A DNA stretch of 64,000 bases from Hoeflea sp. GTDB lineage: Bacteria > Pseudomonadota > Alphaproteobacteria > Rhizobiales > Rhizobiaceae. Below the pieces are notes generated by a model. The model was not told where the DNA came from, did not search any database, and saw only the letters and a list, made by a program, of their open reading frames with translations. Location: assembly GCA_019084245.1 (NCBI GenBank), contig JAHRFE010000036.1, positions 98,025-162,024 on the forward strand, in the 5' to 3' direction. Positions 26,952 to 35,294 of this stretch are shown piece by piece (position 1 is the stretch's first letter; each line of letters begins with the position of its first letter). The position numbers were made by a program, and so were the translations under genes.

Positions 26952-28016
26952 CTATTCCTTGTATGAAGTGGTAAAAGCGATTGGGGAGATCGCTTTCGCT
27001 TCCGCTCGATCAGGCATACCGCGACGGTGCCAGATCCAACAGCCATCCGGCTTGTAAACGGGGTAGCCGCGCCGTAAAAACGCGTTCGACACACGCAGCT
27101 TTGGATACTCCGGCTTGTTGTTCCCCACAGAACAGAAGGCAGTACCTCGTATGGCAGCACCCACCGGTAGGACGTTGCCGAGCCAGCTGTTGAGGACGGC
27201 CGGAGTGACGTTACGGCGGCTACCGTGATGGGGGACCTGGACAAAACTTGGGGAGGACAGCCGCCCAAGGAGCGCTGCGTTATTAGCCGCCCGAGCCAAA
27301 GCGTCGGGGCCAGCGTCGGCCGTCAGAAGCGCCGTATATCCATTGAAATCGGCGAGTTGGACTATAGAGGATTCATTCGAGGCAGATGTCGGAGCTGGGT
27401 TTTCCTCAAGCGCTTCAGTTCCCCATGTCTCCAAGTAGTGCGCCAGTTCTTTTATTGCATCGCCTATCTTCGCAAGGATACCCTTTACGGGTTTCACATA
27501 GCTCGCTGGAGTGCGATCGAATTGCGGAATGAGCTCCAAATAGCGCTCGCGCGTAGGAGCCAACACCGTGAAAGCGCCAATCTGCTGGTAGGCGAAGGCG
27601 TCGTTTATCTGGATGCCTTTGCTGGTAGCTAGGTCTTCGAGTATTGCCAAGAGCGGGTAGGCATCCCGGATCGCATTTGATAGACCATCAATCGTGTAGT
27701 TCCCATGGAATGCATCGATGATCTCGGCAGCAAAACGCCATGGACGATTCATCCAGAGCGTTCCAACGTTAAAATGCTCGACCACGCTGATGAGGCCCGC
27801 CACATGGTCGTTATCGGCGTGCGAGAGGACTACATGATTGATAAAGGTGGGGGCTCCGTAGAACGCATTTATGTGATCTATGATGGCCTGCCCGGTCGGA
27901 ACGTAGCCGCCGTCTACCACGTAAATCGTGTACCCTGTAAGGGCATCCCCATGTCGGACGCAAATTGCGTCCCCATTGCTATCCCCTACGGGAAGAAAGT
28001 CAATCTCGTACCCCAT
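26952..28016 (-). CDS. ComEC/Rec2-like metallo-beta-lactamase-fold protein without membrane domain
   Basis: A 354-residue soluble hydrolase resembling the C-terminal metallo-beta-lactamase domain of ComEC. Motifs: VGDSNGDAICVRHGD near residue 10, VVDGGYVPTG near 34, metal site VVLSHADNDHVAGL near 63, LLTADAGPDALAR near 234, and VQVPHHGSRRN near 265. No signal peptide or helix is seen, so it should be cytoplasmic. ATG 28016 has GGAGG upstream. The gene is visibly more AT-rich than its neighbours, as is its partner, pointing to horizontal gain. ComEC-type domains cut DNA in some proteins; target here is unknown. Confidence 0.75.
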   Translation of the reverse strand: MGYEIDFLPVGDSNGDAICVRHGDALTGYTIYVVDGGYVPTGQAIIDHINAFYGAPTFINHVVLSHADNDHVAGLISVVEHFNVGTLWMNRPWRFAAEIIDAFHGNYTIDGLSNAIRDAYPLLAILEDLATSKGIQINDAFAYQQIGAFTVLAPTRERYLELIPQFDRTPASYVKPVKGILAKIGDAIKELAHYLETWGTEALEENPAPTSASNESSIVQLADFNGYTALLTADAGPDALARAANNAALLGRLSSPSFVQVPHHGSRRNVTPAVLNSWLGNVLPVGAAIRGTAFCSVGNNKPEYPKLRVSNAFLRRGYPVYKPDGCWIWHRRGMPDRAEAKAISPIAFTTSYKE

Positions 28017-28124
28017 TTTGACACCCCTCCATAATTTTGCAGGAATACAGGACACAACTGTGCCGAGCAATAGACCCGAAGGACGAAGCTTTGAAATTCC
28101 AAGGTCGAGGCAAAGAGATATTGC

Positions 28125-28143
28125 ACGTCAGTTTTACTGACGT
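28125..28143. terminator. Hairpin between the MaoC-Pta gene and the accessory pair
   Basis: ACGTCAGT (28125-28132) pairs with ACTGACGT (28136-28143) across a TTT loop. It lies 14 bp past the stop of the next minus-strand gene, with no U-run on that strand, so it may be a weak terminator or an operator for the metallo-hydrolase operon. Confidence 0.4.
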
Positions 28144-28157
28144 TTTGCTAATCGCCC

Positions 28158-29561
28158 CTACTCCACCCCCAACGGCCGCTGCTTGCGCCAGTGATAAAAC
28201 ACCTTGGCCAGCGCCGCCGAGACGATCCGTGCATCGACGGTGTCAGACCTGCTGGTGAGCATGATTGGCACGCGGGCCCCCAGCGCGATGCCCGCGGACG
28301 AGGCGCCGGCGAGGTGGATCAGCTGCTTGGCGATCATGTTGCCGCTTTCGAGATTGGGGGTCACCAGAATGTCGGCATAGCCCGCGACATCGGAGACGAT
28401 GCCCTTGGCGGCGACGGCCGCGGGCGAGATGGCGTTGTCGAAGGCGAGCGGGCCGTCGACCTTGCCGCCAACGATCTGGCCGCGATCGTGCATCTTGCAG
28501 ATGGCGGCGGCGAGCAGGGTCGAGGGCAGCTTGCCGGTCACGGTCTCCACAGCCGACAGCAGCGCCACCAGAGGCGTTTCCACGCCAATCGCGATGGCCA
28601 GATCGATGGCGTTCTGGACGATGTCCTTCAGCGCCTCGAGATCGGGCGAGATGTTGATCGCGGCGTCGGTGACGAACAGCGTGCGGTTCTGGCCCGGCAC
28701 GTCGAGCGCGAAGACATGGGTGAGCCGCCGTTCGGTGCGCAGGCCCTTGGCCTTGTCGATCACGGCCTCCAGCAATTCGTCGGTGTGGAGCTTGCCCTTC
28801 ATAAGCGCGCCCGCGCGGCCGTCATGCACCAGCGCCACCGCGGCCTCGGCCGCCGCATGGCTGTGCGGCGCGTCGACGATCTCGAGGCCCTTGATATTGA
28901 GCCCGGCCTTTTCCGCCGCCGCCTCGATCTTGGCCCTGGGGCCGACCAGCAGCGGCACGATCATGCCCTCGTCGCGCGCGGCGAGCGCGCCCCCGAGGCT
29001 CAGATCGTCGCAGGGGTGGACGATGGCCGTGACCAGCGGGTCGAGCGCCCGGGCGCGTTCCACCAGCGCACCGAAGCGCACGCCGACAGATCTGAGCCTC
29101 GAGACCGGCATGCGGGCGACATGCTGCCGGATCTTCTTGCGCGCCGCCCTCACCTCGGCGGTTCCCGACACGACCGTCTCGCCCTCCGCATTGGTGCAGA
29201 TGCAATCGAGCCTGACGTGGCCCGTGTCCTTGTCGATCGCGGTCACTTCGACGCGCACGGTGATGCGGTCGCCAATGCTGACGGGGTGATGAAACCTGAG
29301 CGTCTGTCCCAGATGCACGGTGCCGGGGCCTGGCAGCCTTGTGGCCAGCACCGCCGAGATCAGCGTGCCCGCCCACATGCCGTGGGCGATGCCCTGCTGC
29401 AGCTCCGCCCCGTCCTCCTCGGTGTCACTGACGGCCGCCGGATTGACGTCGGCCGAGACGGTTGCGAACAGGATCATGTCCTGGCGGGTCAGCACCCGTT
29501 CGATATGGGCGTGCTCGCCAATGGCGATCTCGTCAACGGTGCGATTTTCGATCAGATCCAT
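28158..29561 (-). CDS. MaoC-like hydratase / phosphate acetyl(butyryl)transferase fusion
   Basis: A 467-residue two-domain protein. Residues of about 1-145 form a MaoC/hotdog domain (GIAHGMWAGTLISAVLATRLPGPGT, GDRITVRVEVTAI). Residues of about 150-467 form a phosphate acetyl/butyryltransferase domain (VHPCDDLSLGGAL, DGRAGALMKGKLHTDELL, TDAAINISPDLEALKDIVQNA). ATG 29561 with AGGTGG upstream is chosen; the longer frame to 29924 runs into the ABC permease gene. The fusion is recurrent in alphaproteobacteria and is annotated as bifunctional enoyl-CoA hydratase/Pta. No acetate kinase follows, so the natural acyl substrate is open. Confidence 0.88.
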   Translation of the reverse strand: MDLIENRTVDEIAIGEHAHIERVLTRQDMILFATVSADVNPAAVSDTEEDGAELQQGIAHGMWAGTLISAVLATRLPGPGTVHLGQTLRFHHPVSIGDRITVRVEVTAIDKDTGHVRLDCICTNAEGETVVSGTAEVRAARKKIRQHVARMPVSRLRSVGVRFGALVERARALDPLVTAIVHPCDDLSLGGALAARDEGMIVPLLVGPRAKIEAAAEKAGLNIKGLEIVDAPHSHAAAEAAVALVHDGRAGALMKGKLHTDELLEAVIDKAKGLRTERRLTHVFALDVPGQNRTLFVTDAAINISPDLEALKDIVQNAIDLAIAIGVETPLVALLSAVETVTGKLPSTLLAAAICKMHDRGQIVGGKVDGPLAFDNAISPAAVAAKGIVSDVAGYADILVTPNLESGNMIAKQLIHLAGASSAGIALGARVPIMLTSRSDTVDARIVSAALAKVFYHWRKQRPLGVE

Positions 29562-29746
29562 GAACCACCTCAAGCTTTCCGGGCAGCCCATGCCGCACCG
29601 CAGCGAACTTGCCCCAGCGATGCAACAGATACAAGACCGCCGGGCTGCTTGATGCGAGCTGCCGCGCCCGGGCCAAGGAAATCGCGCAGTTTCACTCTGT
29701 CCATGAGGCGCTACGGCCTGACATCGGGCGGAGAGTTCCGGACGCC

Positions 29747-30883
29747 TCAATCCAGAGTGCGGCGGAAGCGTGCCAACGCCAGCAGCATGAACGCCACAAC
29801 GAAGAGCATGAGCGCAAAAACCGGCGATGCCACCCCCTGCAGATCGGCGCCCTTGAGCATCACCGCCCGGATGATCCTGAGGAAATGCGTGAGCGGGAAG
29901 ATTTCGCCCAGCATCTGCGCCCATCCCGGCATGCCTCGGTAGGGAAACATGAAGCCCGACAGCAGGAGCGACGGCAGGAAGAAAAAGAAGGTGAGCTGCA
30001 TCGCCTGCATCTGCGTCCGCGCCAGCGTCGAGATGGCGTAACCCAGCAGCACCAGCGCCAGCACGAACACCAGGATGCTTGCGAGCAGCAGCGTGAGCGA
30101 GCCCACAAAGGGCACGCTGAACAGGAATTTCGCCGCCATCAGCACGACCGCGACCTGCACCGCGCCGACAACCAGGAACGGCAGCACCTTGCCGAGCATG
30201 ATTTCCAGCGGGCTCGCGGGCATCGCGAGCAGGTTCTCCATGGTGCCGCGCTCGGTTTCCCGCGTCAGCGCCATCGAGGTCATCATCACCATGGTCAATT
30301 GCAGGATCACGCCCAAAAGCCCCGGCACGATGTTGTACTGGGTCACGCCCTCGGGATTGTAGAGCCGGTGAACCACCACCTCAAGGGCCGCGGTGGATTG
30401 CCTTGCCGCCAGCGCCTCGGCCGATTGCTCGCGCAACAGCGCCTGCGCCGCCACCGTGCCGAGCGTCGAGATCGCGCCTGACGCCACAGACGGATCGGTG
30501 GCGTCGGCCTCGATCAGGATCTGCGGATGGTCGCCGCGCTGCACGCGGCGGGCGAAATCGGAGGGGATCGTCACCACGAAGGACACCGCGCCCGACTGGA
30601 TCAGCCGCTCCGCCTCTGAAGCGCTCGCCACCACATGATCGAACCGGTAATAGCCGGTGTTCTCCATCGCCGAGACCATGGCGCGGGTGTACTGGTCCTG
30701 GCTGGTGGTCACCAGCGCCGCCGGCAGGCCCTTGGGATCATTGTTGATGGCGAAGCCGAACAGCACCAGCTGCATCAGCGGCACGCCCAGCATCATCGCG
30801 AAGGTGATGCGGTCGCGCCGCATCTGGATGCTTTCCTTGATGATGATCGCCATCAGGCGGCGAAACGAGAACAGCGCGCTCAT
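29747..30883 (-). CDS. ABC-2 type exporter permease (YbhS/YbhR-like)
   Basis: A 378-residue permease: one N-terminal helix (about 25-45), a large periplasmic domain of about 130 residues, then five helices from about 180. The LTRETERGTMENLLAMPASPLEIMLGK segment is the conserved ABC-2 cytoplasmic loop. It overlaps the ATPase gene by 4 bp (ATGA) and is the last gene of the operon. E. coli ybhFSR has two permeases; only one is seen here, so the transporter would be a homodimer. Confidence 0.85.
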   Translation of the reverse strand: MSALFSFRRLMAIIIKESIQMRRDRITFAMMLGVPLMQLVLFGFAINNDPKGLPAALVTTSQDQYTRAMVSAMENTGYYRFDHVVASASEAERLIQSGAVSFVVTIPSDFARRVQRGDHPQILIEADATDPSVASGAISTLGTVAAQALLREQSAEALAARQSTAALEVVVHRLYNPEGVTQYNIVPGLLGVILQLTMVMMTSMALTRETERGTMENLLAMPASPLEIMLGKVLPFLVVGAVQVAVVLMAAKFLFSVPFVGSLTLLLASILVFVLALVLLGYAISTLARTQMQAMQLTFFFFLPSLLLSGFMFPYRGMPGWAQMLGEIFPLTHFLRIIRAVMLKGADLQGVASPVFALMLFVVAFMLLALARFRRTLD

Positions 30884-31797
30884 GCCATGTTGTCCTTGGA
30901 CTGGCTCATGAACTGGATGAAGACATCCTCAAGGCTGGTGGAGCCCTCGCGGGTGCTGACGCCTGTTTCCCGGGCCACTTTGGCGACCGCCGCCTTGAGC
31001 GCCGCTTGGTTCCGTCCGACCACATGCAGGCTGAGCCCGAACGGCGCCACCTGATCGACGCCCTCCATGCCCCGCAGACGCCTGGCGGCTTCGGTGATGT
31101 CGCCGCCGTCGACAATATAGGTGGTCAGCGCCGCGTCGCGGATGACGTCGGGCACCGTGCCGGATGCCAGCAGCTTGCCGTAGGAAATATAATGGATGCG
31201 ATGGCAGCGCTCCGCCTCGTCCATGTAATGGGTGGAGACCAGCACCGTGAGCCCGGAGCGGGCGCGCAGATGGATCTCGTCCCAGAATTCCCGCCGCGCC
31301 TTGGGGTCGACGCCGGCCGTGGGCTCGTCGAGCAGCAGGAGCTTCGGCTTGTGCATGATGCAGGCGGCGAGCGCCAGCCGCTGCTTCCAGCCCCCCGACA
31401 GGGTGCCCGCAAGCTGGTGCCGGCGCGAAAACAGCCCGAGATCCTCCAGCGTGTCGCGCACCACGGCGGAAACAGGATGGAGACCATAGAGCCGGGCCAC
31501 GAAAGTCAGGTTCTCCTCGATTGACAGATCCTCGTAAAACGAGAATTTCTGCGTCATGTAACCCACTTCGCGCTTGATCCTGACCCCGTCGGTGCGGATG
31601 TCATGGCCGAGCACCCGGCCCTCTCCCTCATCCGGCGTCAGCAACCCGCACATCACCCGGATGGTGGTGGTCTTGCCCGATCCGTTGGGTCCGAGAAAAC
31701 CGGAGATCTCGCCTTCCGCCACCTGCATCGACACATGGTCGACCACGGTCTTGTCGCCGAACCGCTTGACCAGCCCGCTGACCTCGATGGCGTTCAT
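30880..31797 (-). CDS. ABC exporter ATP-binding protein (YbhF-like)
   Basis: A 305-residue ATPase with Walker A GFLGPNGSGKTTTIRVMCG near residue 36, signature GTLSGGWKQRLALAACIMHKP near 135, and Walker B LLLLDEPTAGVDPKARREFW near 157. The C-terminal region ends with the typical LEDVFIQFM of drug-export ATPases. YbhF of E. coli has two ATPase halves; this protein has one. It overlaps both neighbours by 4 bp. Likely drives efflux of toxic hydrophobic compounds; substrate unknown. Confidence 0.87.
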   Translation of the reverse strand: MNAIEVSGLVKRFGDKTVVDHVSMQVAEGEISGFLGPNGSGKTTTIRVMCGLLTPDEGEGRVLGHDIRTDGVRIKREVGYMTQKFSFYEDLSIEENLTFVARLYGLHPVSAVVRDTLEDLGLFSRRHQLAGTLSGGWKQRLALAACIMHKPKLLLLDEPTAGVDPKARREFWDEIHLRARSGLTVLVSTHYMDEAERCHRIHYISYGKLLASGTVPDVIRDAALTTYIVDGGDITEAARRLRGMEGVDQVAPFGLSLHVVGRNQAALKAAVAKVARETGVSTREGSTSLEDVFIQFMSQSKDNMA

Positions 31798-32750
31798 TCT
31801 TCGCCGCCTTCAAGCGCGACATCGACGATCTGCCCCGGCGCCAGCGCCCAGGCCCCGTCCTCCGGGCGCGCCTCGATCAGATAGACCAGCTTCTGCCGGG
31901 TCTCGAGCGAGTAGATCACCGGCGGCGTGAATTCGGGATCGGAGGATATATAGCTCACCGTCGCGCGCATCCCCTCGCCGCAGCCATCGCAACGGACCGT
32001 CAGTTGCGCGCCGACGCTGAGCGAGGACAGCGCGAATTCCGGCACATAGAGCTTCAGCTTCAGCGCGCCGTCGGGAAGCACCGACAGCACCGGCGCCTGT
32101 GGTCCCGCAACCTCGCCGGTGTTGCGGATGATATCGGAAACGACGCCCGATTGCGGTATCAACAGGGTCCGCTTGGCAAGCCGCCATTCGGCCGTGTCCA
32201 GCACGGCCTTGGCTTGCTCAACTGACGCCTGCGCCGCCTTGATCTCGTTTGCGCGCGCGGGCAGCCGCGCCACGGCCAGGTTGGCCTCGAGCTCCGCCAC
32301 CTTGGCCCGGGCCAGCTCGACGCTGGTGGAGGCGGAATCAAAGGTCGCCTGGGTCGAGATCCCTCGCGCCAGAAGATCCTTGTGCCGCTGCATCACCCGC
32401 CCGGCTTCCTCTGCCTGGGCCTTGGCGGAACTCAGTGCGGCCTCGATGCTGGCGATTTCTTCGGGCCGGCGCCCTTCCTGGAGATTGGCGAGCTGGCTTT
32501 CGGCCTGCGTGAGCGCCGCCTCGGCTTGCGCCACGGCGATTTCGGCATCGCGGCGTTCGAGCCGCCCCAGCGGCTGACCGGCGGTGACGCGGTCGCCGCG
32601 CCTCACCGCCAGATCGACAATCTGCGCCGTCTCGATCGGCGCCACCAGCACATATTCGCCCTCCACATAGCCCACCGCCAGCGGCCCGGGGCCGCCGCAC
32701 ATAAAGGCGAGTGCGGAAAGAAGCGGAAGCGAGCAGAGGAACGTGATCAT
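31794..32750 (-). CDS. HlyD-family periplasmic adaptor (YbhG-like)
   Basis: A 318-residue membrane fusion protein. Residues 1-20 form a signal or anchor (MITFLCSLPLLSALAFMCGG; the cysteine could be lipidated but the box is not classical). The biotinyl-lipoyl half follows (AVRRGDRVTAGQPLGRLE), then a long helical hairpin rich in Ala, Glu and Gln (about 65-170), then the beta barrel (LLIPQSGVVSDIIRNTGEV). ATG 32750 overlaps the regulator's stop as ATGA. A longer frame to 32975 lies inside the regulator and is rejected. Confidence 0.87.
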   Translation of the reverse strand: MITFLCSLPLLSALAFMCGGPGPLAVGYVEGEYVLVAPIETAQIVDLAVRRGDRVTAGQPLGRLERRDAEIAVAQAEAALTQAESQLANLQEGRRPEEIASIEAALSSAKAQAEEAGRVMQRHKDLLARGISTQATFDSASTSVELARAKVAELEANLAVARLPARANEIKAAQASVEQAKAVLDTAEWRLAKRTLLIPQSGVVSDIIRNTGEVAGPQAPVLSVLPDGALKLKLYVPEFALSSLSVGAQLTVRCDGCGEGMRATVSYISSDPEFTPPVIYSLETRQKLVYLIEARPEDGAWALAPGQIVDVALEGGEE

Positions 32751-33421
32751 GGCGCCAGCCTCCGGTTGGTGGCGACAAAGGCGCGGATATTGCCCAGGAT
32801 GGTGGCCTTGATCCGCGCGATCTCGGCGGGACCGGCAATCTCCCACTCCATGCGGCGGGCGACGATGGCGTGGCCGATGCGGAAATAGACGACCTGACCC
32901 GCGATGCTGAAGGCGCCAAGGCGGATCAGGTCGCTCTCCGGATCCTGGCCCGTGGCCAGTCCCAGAAGAGAGCAAAGCTTGGCGTGCACGGGCTCGATGA
33001 ACTCGGCATAGACCTTGTCGAAGACGGCCCCCGGCACACCCATCTCCCGCACCATGAAACTGGCGATGTCTCGCGCCTCGGCCTGTCCAAGCATGAAATC
33101 TGTGACGCCCATGATCACCATTTCAAACGCGGCCTGCGCCCTGGCCGGATCAGCGCCGGGATCGATCGATGCCAGCACCGGGCCGACGACGCCCTGGATG
33201 CGCTGCCCAACCATCTCCGCGCAGGCCAGCCGCAAGCCCTCCTTGCCACCGAAGTGATAGGCGATGGAGGCGATATTGGCGTTGGCGGCCGCTGCGATCT
33301 CGCGGGTCGAGGTCGCCTCGAACCCCTTGGCGCCGAACAGCCGGATACCCGCCATGATCAGCGCCGTCCGCGTCTGGTCGCCGGCTTTTTCAGGAGATGA
33401 TGGGTTGGTTGATGCTGGCAA
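32747..33421 (-). CDS. TetR-family regulator of the exporter operon (CecR/DUF1956 type)
   Basis: A 224-residue repressor heading the operon TetR-HlyD-ATPase-permease, the same gene order as E. coli cecR-ybhGFSR. The DNA-binding domain spans about 15-65 (GIRLFGAKGFEATSTREIAAAANANIASIAYHFGGKEGL). The C-terminal part is the CerR-type ligand domain. Start is TTG 33421, with GGGGAG 5 bases upstream. A 36-bp palindrome 43 bp upstream is the probable operator, so the operon is self-regulated. Confidence 0.87.
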   Translation of the reverse strand: MPASTNPSSPEKAGDQTRTALIMAGIRLFGAKGFEATSTREIAAAANANIASIAYHFGGKEGLRLACAEMVGQRIQGVVGPVLASIDPGADPARAQAAFEMVIMGVTDFMLGQAEARDIASFMVREMGVPGAVFDKVYAEFIEPVHAKLCSLLGLATGQDPESDLIRLGAFSIAGQVVYFRIGHAIVARRMEWEIAGPAEIARIKATILGNIRAFVATNRRLAP

Positions 33422-33463
33422 GACGGCTCCCCGGGTGTGGGTTTCAAAGCCATCATAGCAAAG

Positions 33464-33499
33464 TCCGAGATTTAATCAATCGATTGATTAAATCTCGGA
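33464..33499. promoter_or_regulatory. 36-bp perfect palindrome, TetR/CecR-type operator
   Basis: The whole 36 bp is self-complementary, with the centre between 33481 and 33482 and core AATCAATCGATTGATT. It sits upstream of the TetR gene at 33421. The length allows two overlapping TetR dimers. Confidence 0.85.
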
Positions 33500-33591
33500 T
33501 AGACCGATTGGAGACTTGGGAACGCGCAAGCCAAAGCACCCGGCGAACAGGTATGCAGTCTCGAAGATGTCGGGAGATGACCGGCGCAGCC

Positions 33592-34359
33592 TTACGAGCG
33601 GATCTTGCGCATCATCAACCAGCTGTAGAGCCGCGGCGACAACCGGGTGATGAACCAGCCAAGTGTGGCGACGCGGCCTACGGGAATGAACCGTTTGCCG
33701 CGCCGCCAGCCTTTTAGAATGATCTCTGCCGCCCGGTCCGGGCTCATCTCGTCGAACCCGTCGCTGGCAGCTCCCGGCCTGCCGATGCCATCTGTCCCGG
33801 CGTCCAGACGACCCGGATTGGTGGCGACGAAGGACGGCGCGGCGATCGCCACCGTCACGCCATGCTCGGCCTCTTCCGCGGCAAGCGACGAGAAGAAGCC
33901 GTTGAGCGCATGCTTGCTCGCCGCATAGGCGGTGCGCTTGTAGAGCGGCGCGAAACCCGCCACCGAGGAGATCGCCAGATGCGTGCCCCTGCCCGCCCGG
34001 ACCGCGCTCAGCAAGCCCGCCGCCATGGCCACGGATCCGAAATAATTGATCTCCATCACCCGCCGTTGCGAGGCGATCGTGGTCTCGCTGAACAGCCCGA
34101 TCTGGGTGACGCCGGCATTGTGGATGACAAGATCCAGCACCGGATGCCGCGCGGTGATCTCAGCACACACACGCGCCACCGCAGCTTCATCGGTCAGATC
34201 GCAGGCGATCCGCTCGACTTGAGCGGGCAGGTCGGGCAAGGCGTCGAGAGCGACAGGCAGGTCGACCAGCACGATGTGCCAATCCTCGCCCAGAAGCCGC
34301 CTCGCGAAGGCCTGGCCCAGACCGCCCGCGCCGCCGGTGATCACTGCGACCCGGCTCAC
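33592..34359 (-). CDS. Short-chain dehydrogenase/reductase
   Basis: A 255-residue classical SDR. The cofactor loop is VITGGAGGLGQAF near residue 7, NAG is at IHNAGVTQIG near 85, and the catalytic pair is in AYAASKHALNGFF near 155 (Tyr-x-x-x-Lys). GTG 34359 overlaps the stop of the upstream gene (GTGA), so the longer frame to 34380 is not used. Last gene of the FMO-transporter-epimerase-SDR operon. Probably oxidises or reduces an alcohol/ketone intermediate of an unidentified pathway. Confidence 0.87.
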   Translation of the reverse strand: MSRVAVITGGAGGLGQAFARRLLGEDWHIVLVDLPVALDALPDLPAQVERIACDLTDEAAVARVCAEITARHPVLDLVIHNAGVTQIGLFSETTIASQRRVMEINYFGSVAMAAGLLSAVRAGRGTHLAISSVAGFAPLYKRTAYAASKHALNGFFSSLAAEEAEHGVTVAIAAPSFVATNPGRLDAGTDGIGRPGAASDGFDEMSPDRAAEIILKGWRRGKRFIPVGRVATLGWFITRLSPRLYSWLMMRKIRS

Positions 34360-35294
34360 AGCCCCGCGGCCTTCTTCCACAGCGCGAAGGTCTCGGCGCT
34401 GGTCAGTTCCGGCGTGTAGCCAAACACGGTCTTAAGCGCGGTGTTGTCGAGCACCGGACGGTATTGCAGGAACCGCACCTGTTCGGGTCCATAGCGCGTG
34501 AGCCCGAGCGGCCGCGCGACCCCGAGCGCCGCCTTGAGCGCCCACGCCGGCAGCGCCATCACCGGCTTGCCAAGCGCGTTCGCCAGATCGTGCACGGACA
34601 GAGCGCCGTCGCCGCAGACATTGTAGATGCCTGCAGGCCCCTCACCTGCGGCCCTGACCAGAATACGCGCCAAGTCGCGGGTCCAGATGAACACAAAAGG
34701 GCTGTCGGAGCCCTTGACCGCGATCAGCCGTGGCCGGTGAAACAGTTGCGTTATCTGGTTCTCGAGCCCCGCACCCAGCACCGTGCCGACCCTGAGCACC
34801 ACCTGTTCAAGCTGCTTGTGCCGTTCACGCGCCCCGGCCAGCATCTCCTCGACCTGCCGCTTGTGGTCGGAATAGGGAAATTCCGGATTGCCCCGCACCG
34901 GATCGCTCTCCCTGAGCGGCACCGCATTGTCGGCATGATAGCCATAGGCCGCCCCCGAGGAGGTGATCACCAGACGCTCGACGCCGTGCTCGATGGCCGC
35001 ATCGAGCACATTCTGCGTTCCCTTCACATCGACATCAAACGCAAACTCCCGCGTCATCTCGCGCGAGGGCGAGACGATCGAGGCCAGGTGAATGATCACC
35101 TGCGGCTTGAACGACGCCACCACACGGCCCGCATCATCGCTGCGCACATCGAGCGTCTCATAGGGAATGCCCGGTGGCAGCGACGCCGGCTCGCGCACAT
35201 CGGTGGCGAGCACCTCGTCCCCCGCTGCCGCAAGCTCTTCAAGCAGCACCTGCCCGACAGCGCCGGCAGCGCCCGTCACCAGTATCCGCCTCAT
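34356..35294 (-). CDS. NAD-dependent epimerase/dehydratase family protein
   Basis: A 312-residue extended SDR. The NAD loop is ILVTGAAGAVGQVLLEEL at residues 3-20. The catalytic tyrosine and lysine are in YSDHKRQVEEML near 140, preceded by TSSGAAYGYHADN. The pattern is closer to 3-beta-hydroxysteroid-dehydrogenase-like or general epimerases than to sugar-specific ones; the substrate cannot be told. Coupled on both sides by 4-bp overlaps. Confidence 0.85.
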   Translation of the reverse strand: MRRILVTGAAGAVGQVLLEELAAAGDEVLATDVREPASLPPGIPYETLDVRSDDAGRVVASFKPQVIIHLASIVSPSREMTREFAFDVDVKGTQNVLDAAIEHGVERLVITSSGAAYGYHADNAVPLRESDPVRGNPEFPYSDHKRQVEEMLAGARERHKQLEQVVLRVGTVLGAGLENQITQLFHRPRLIAVKGSDSPFVFIWTRDLARILVRAAGEGPAGIYNVCGDGALSVHDLANALGKPVMALPAWALKAALGVARPLGLTRYGPEQVRFLQYRPVLDNTALKTVFGYTPELTSAETFALWKKAAGL

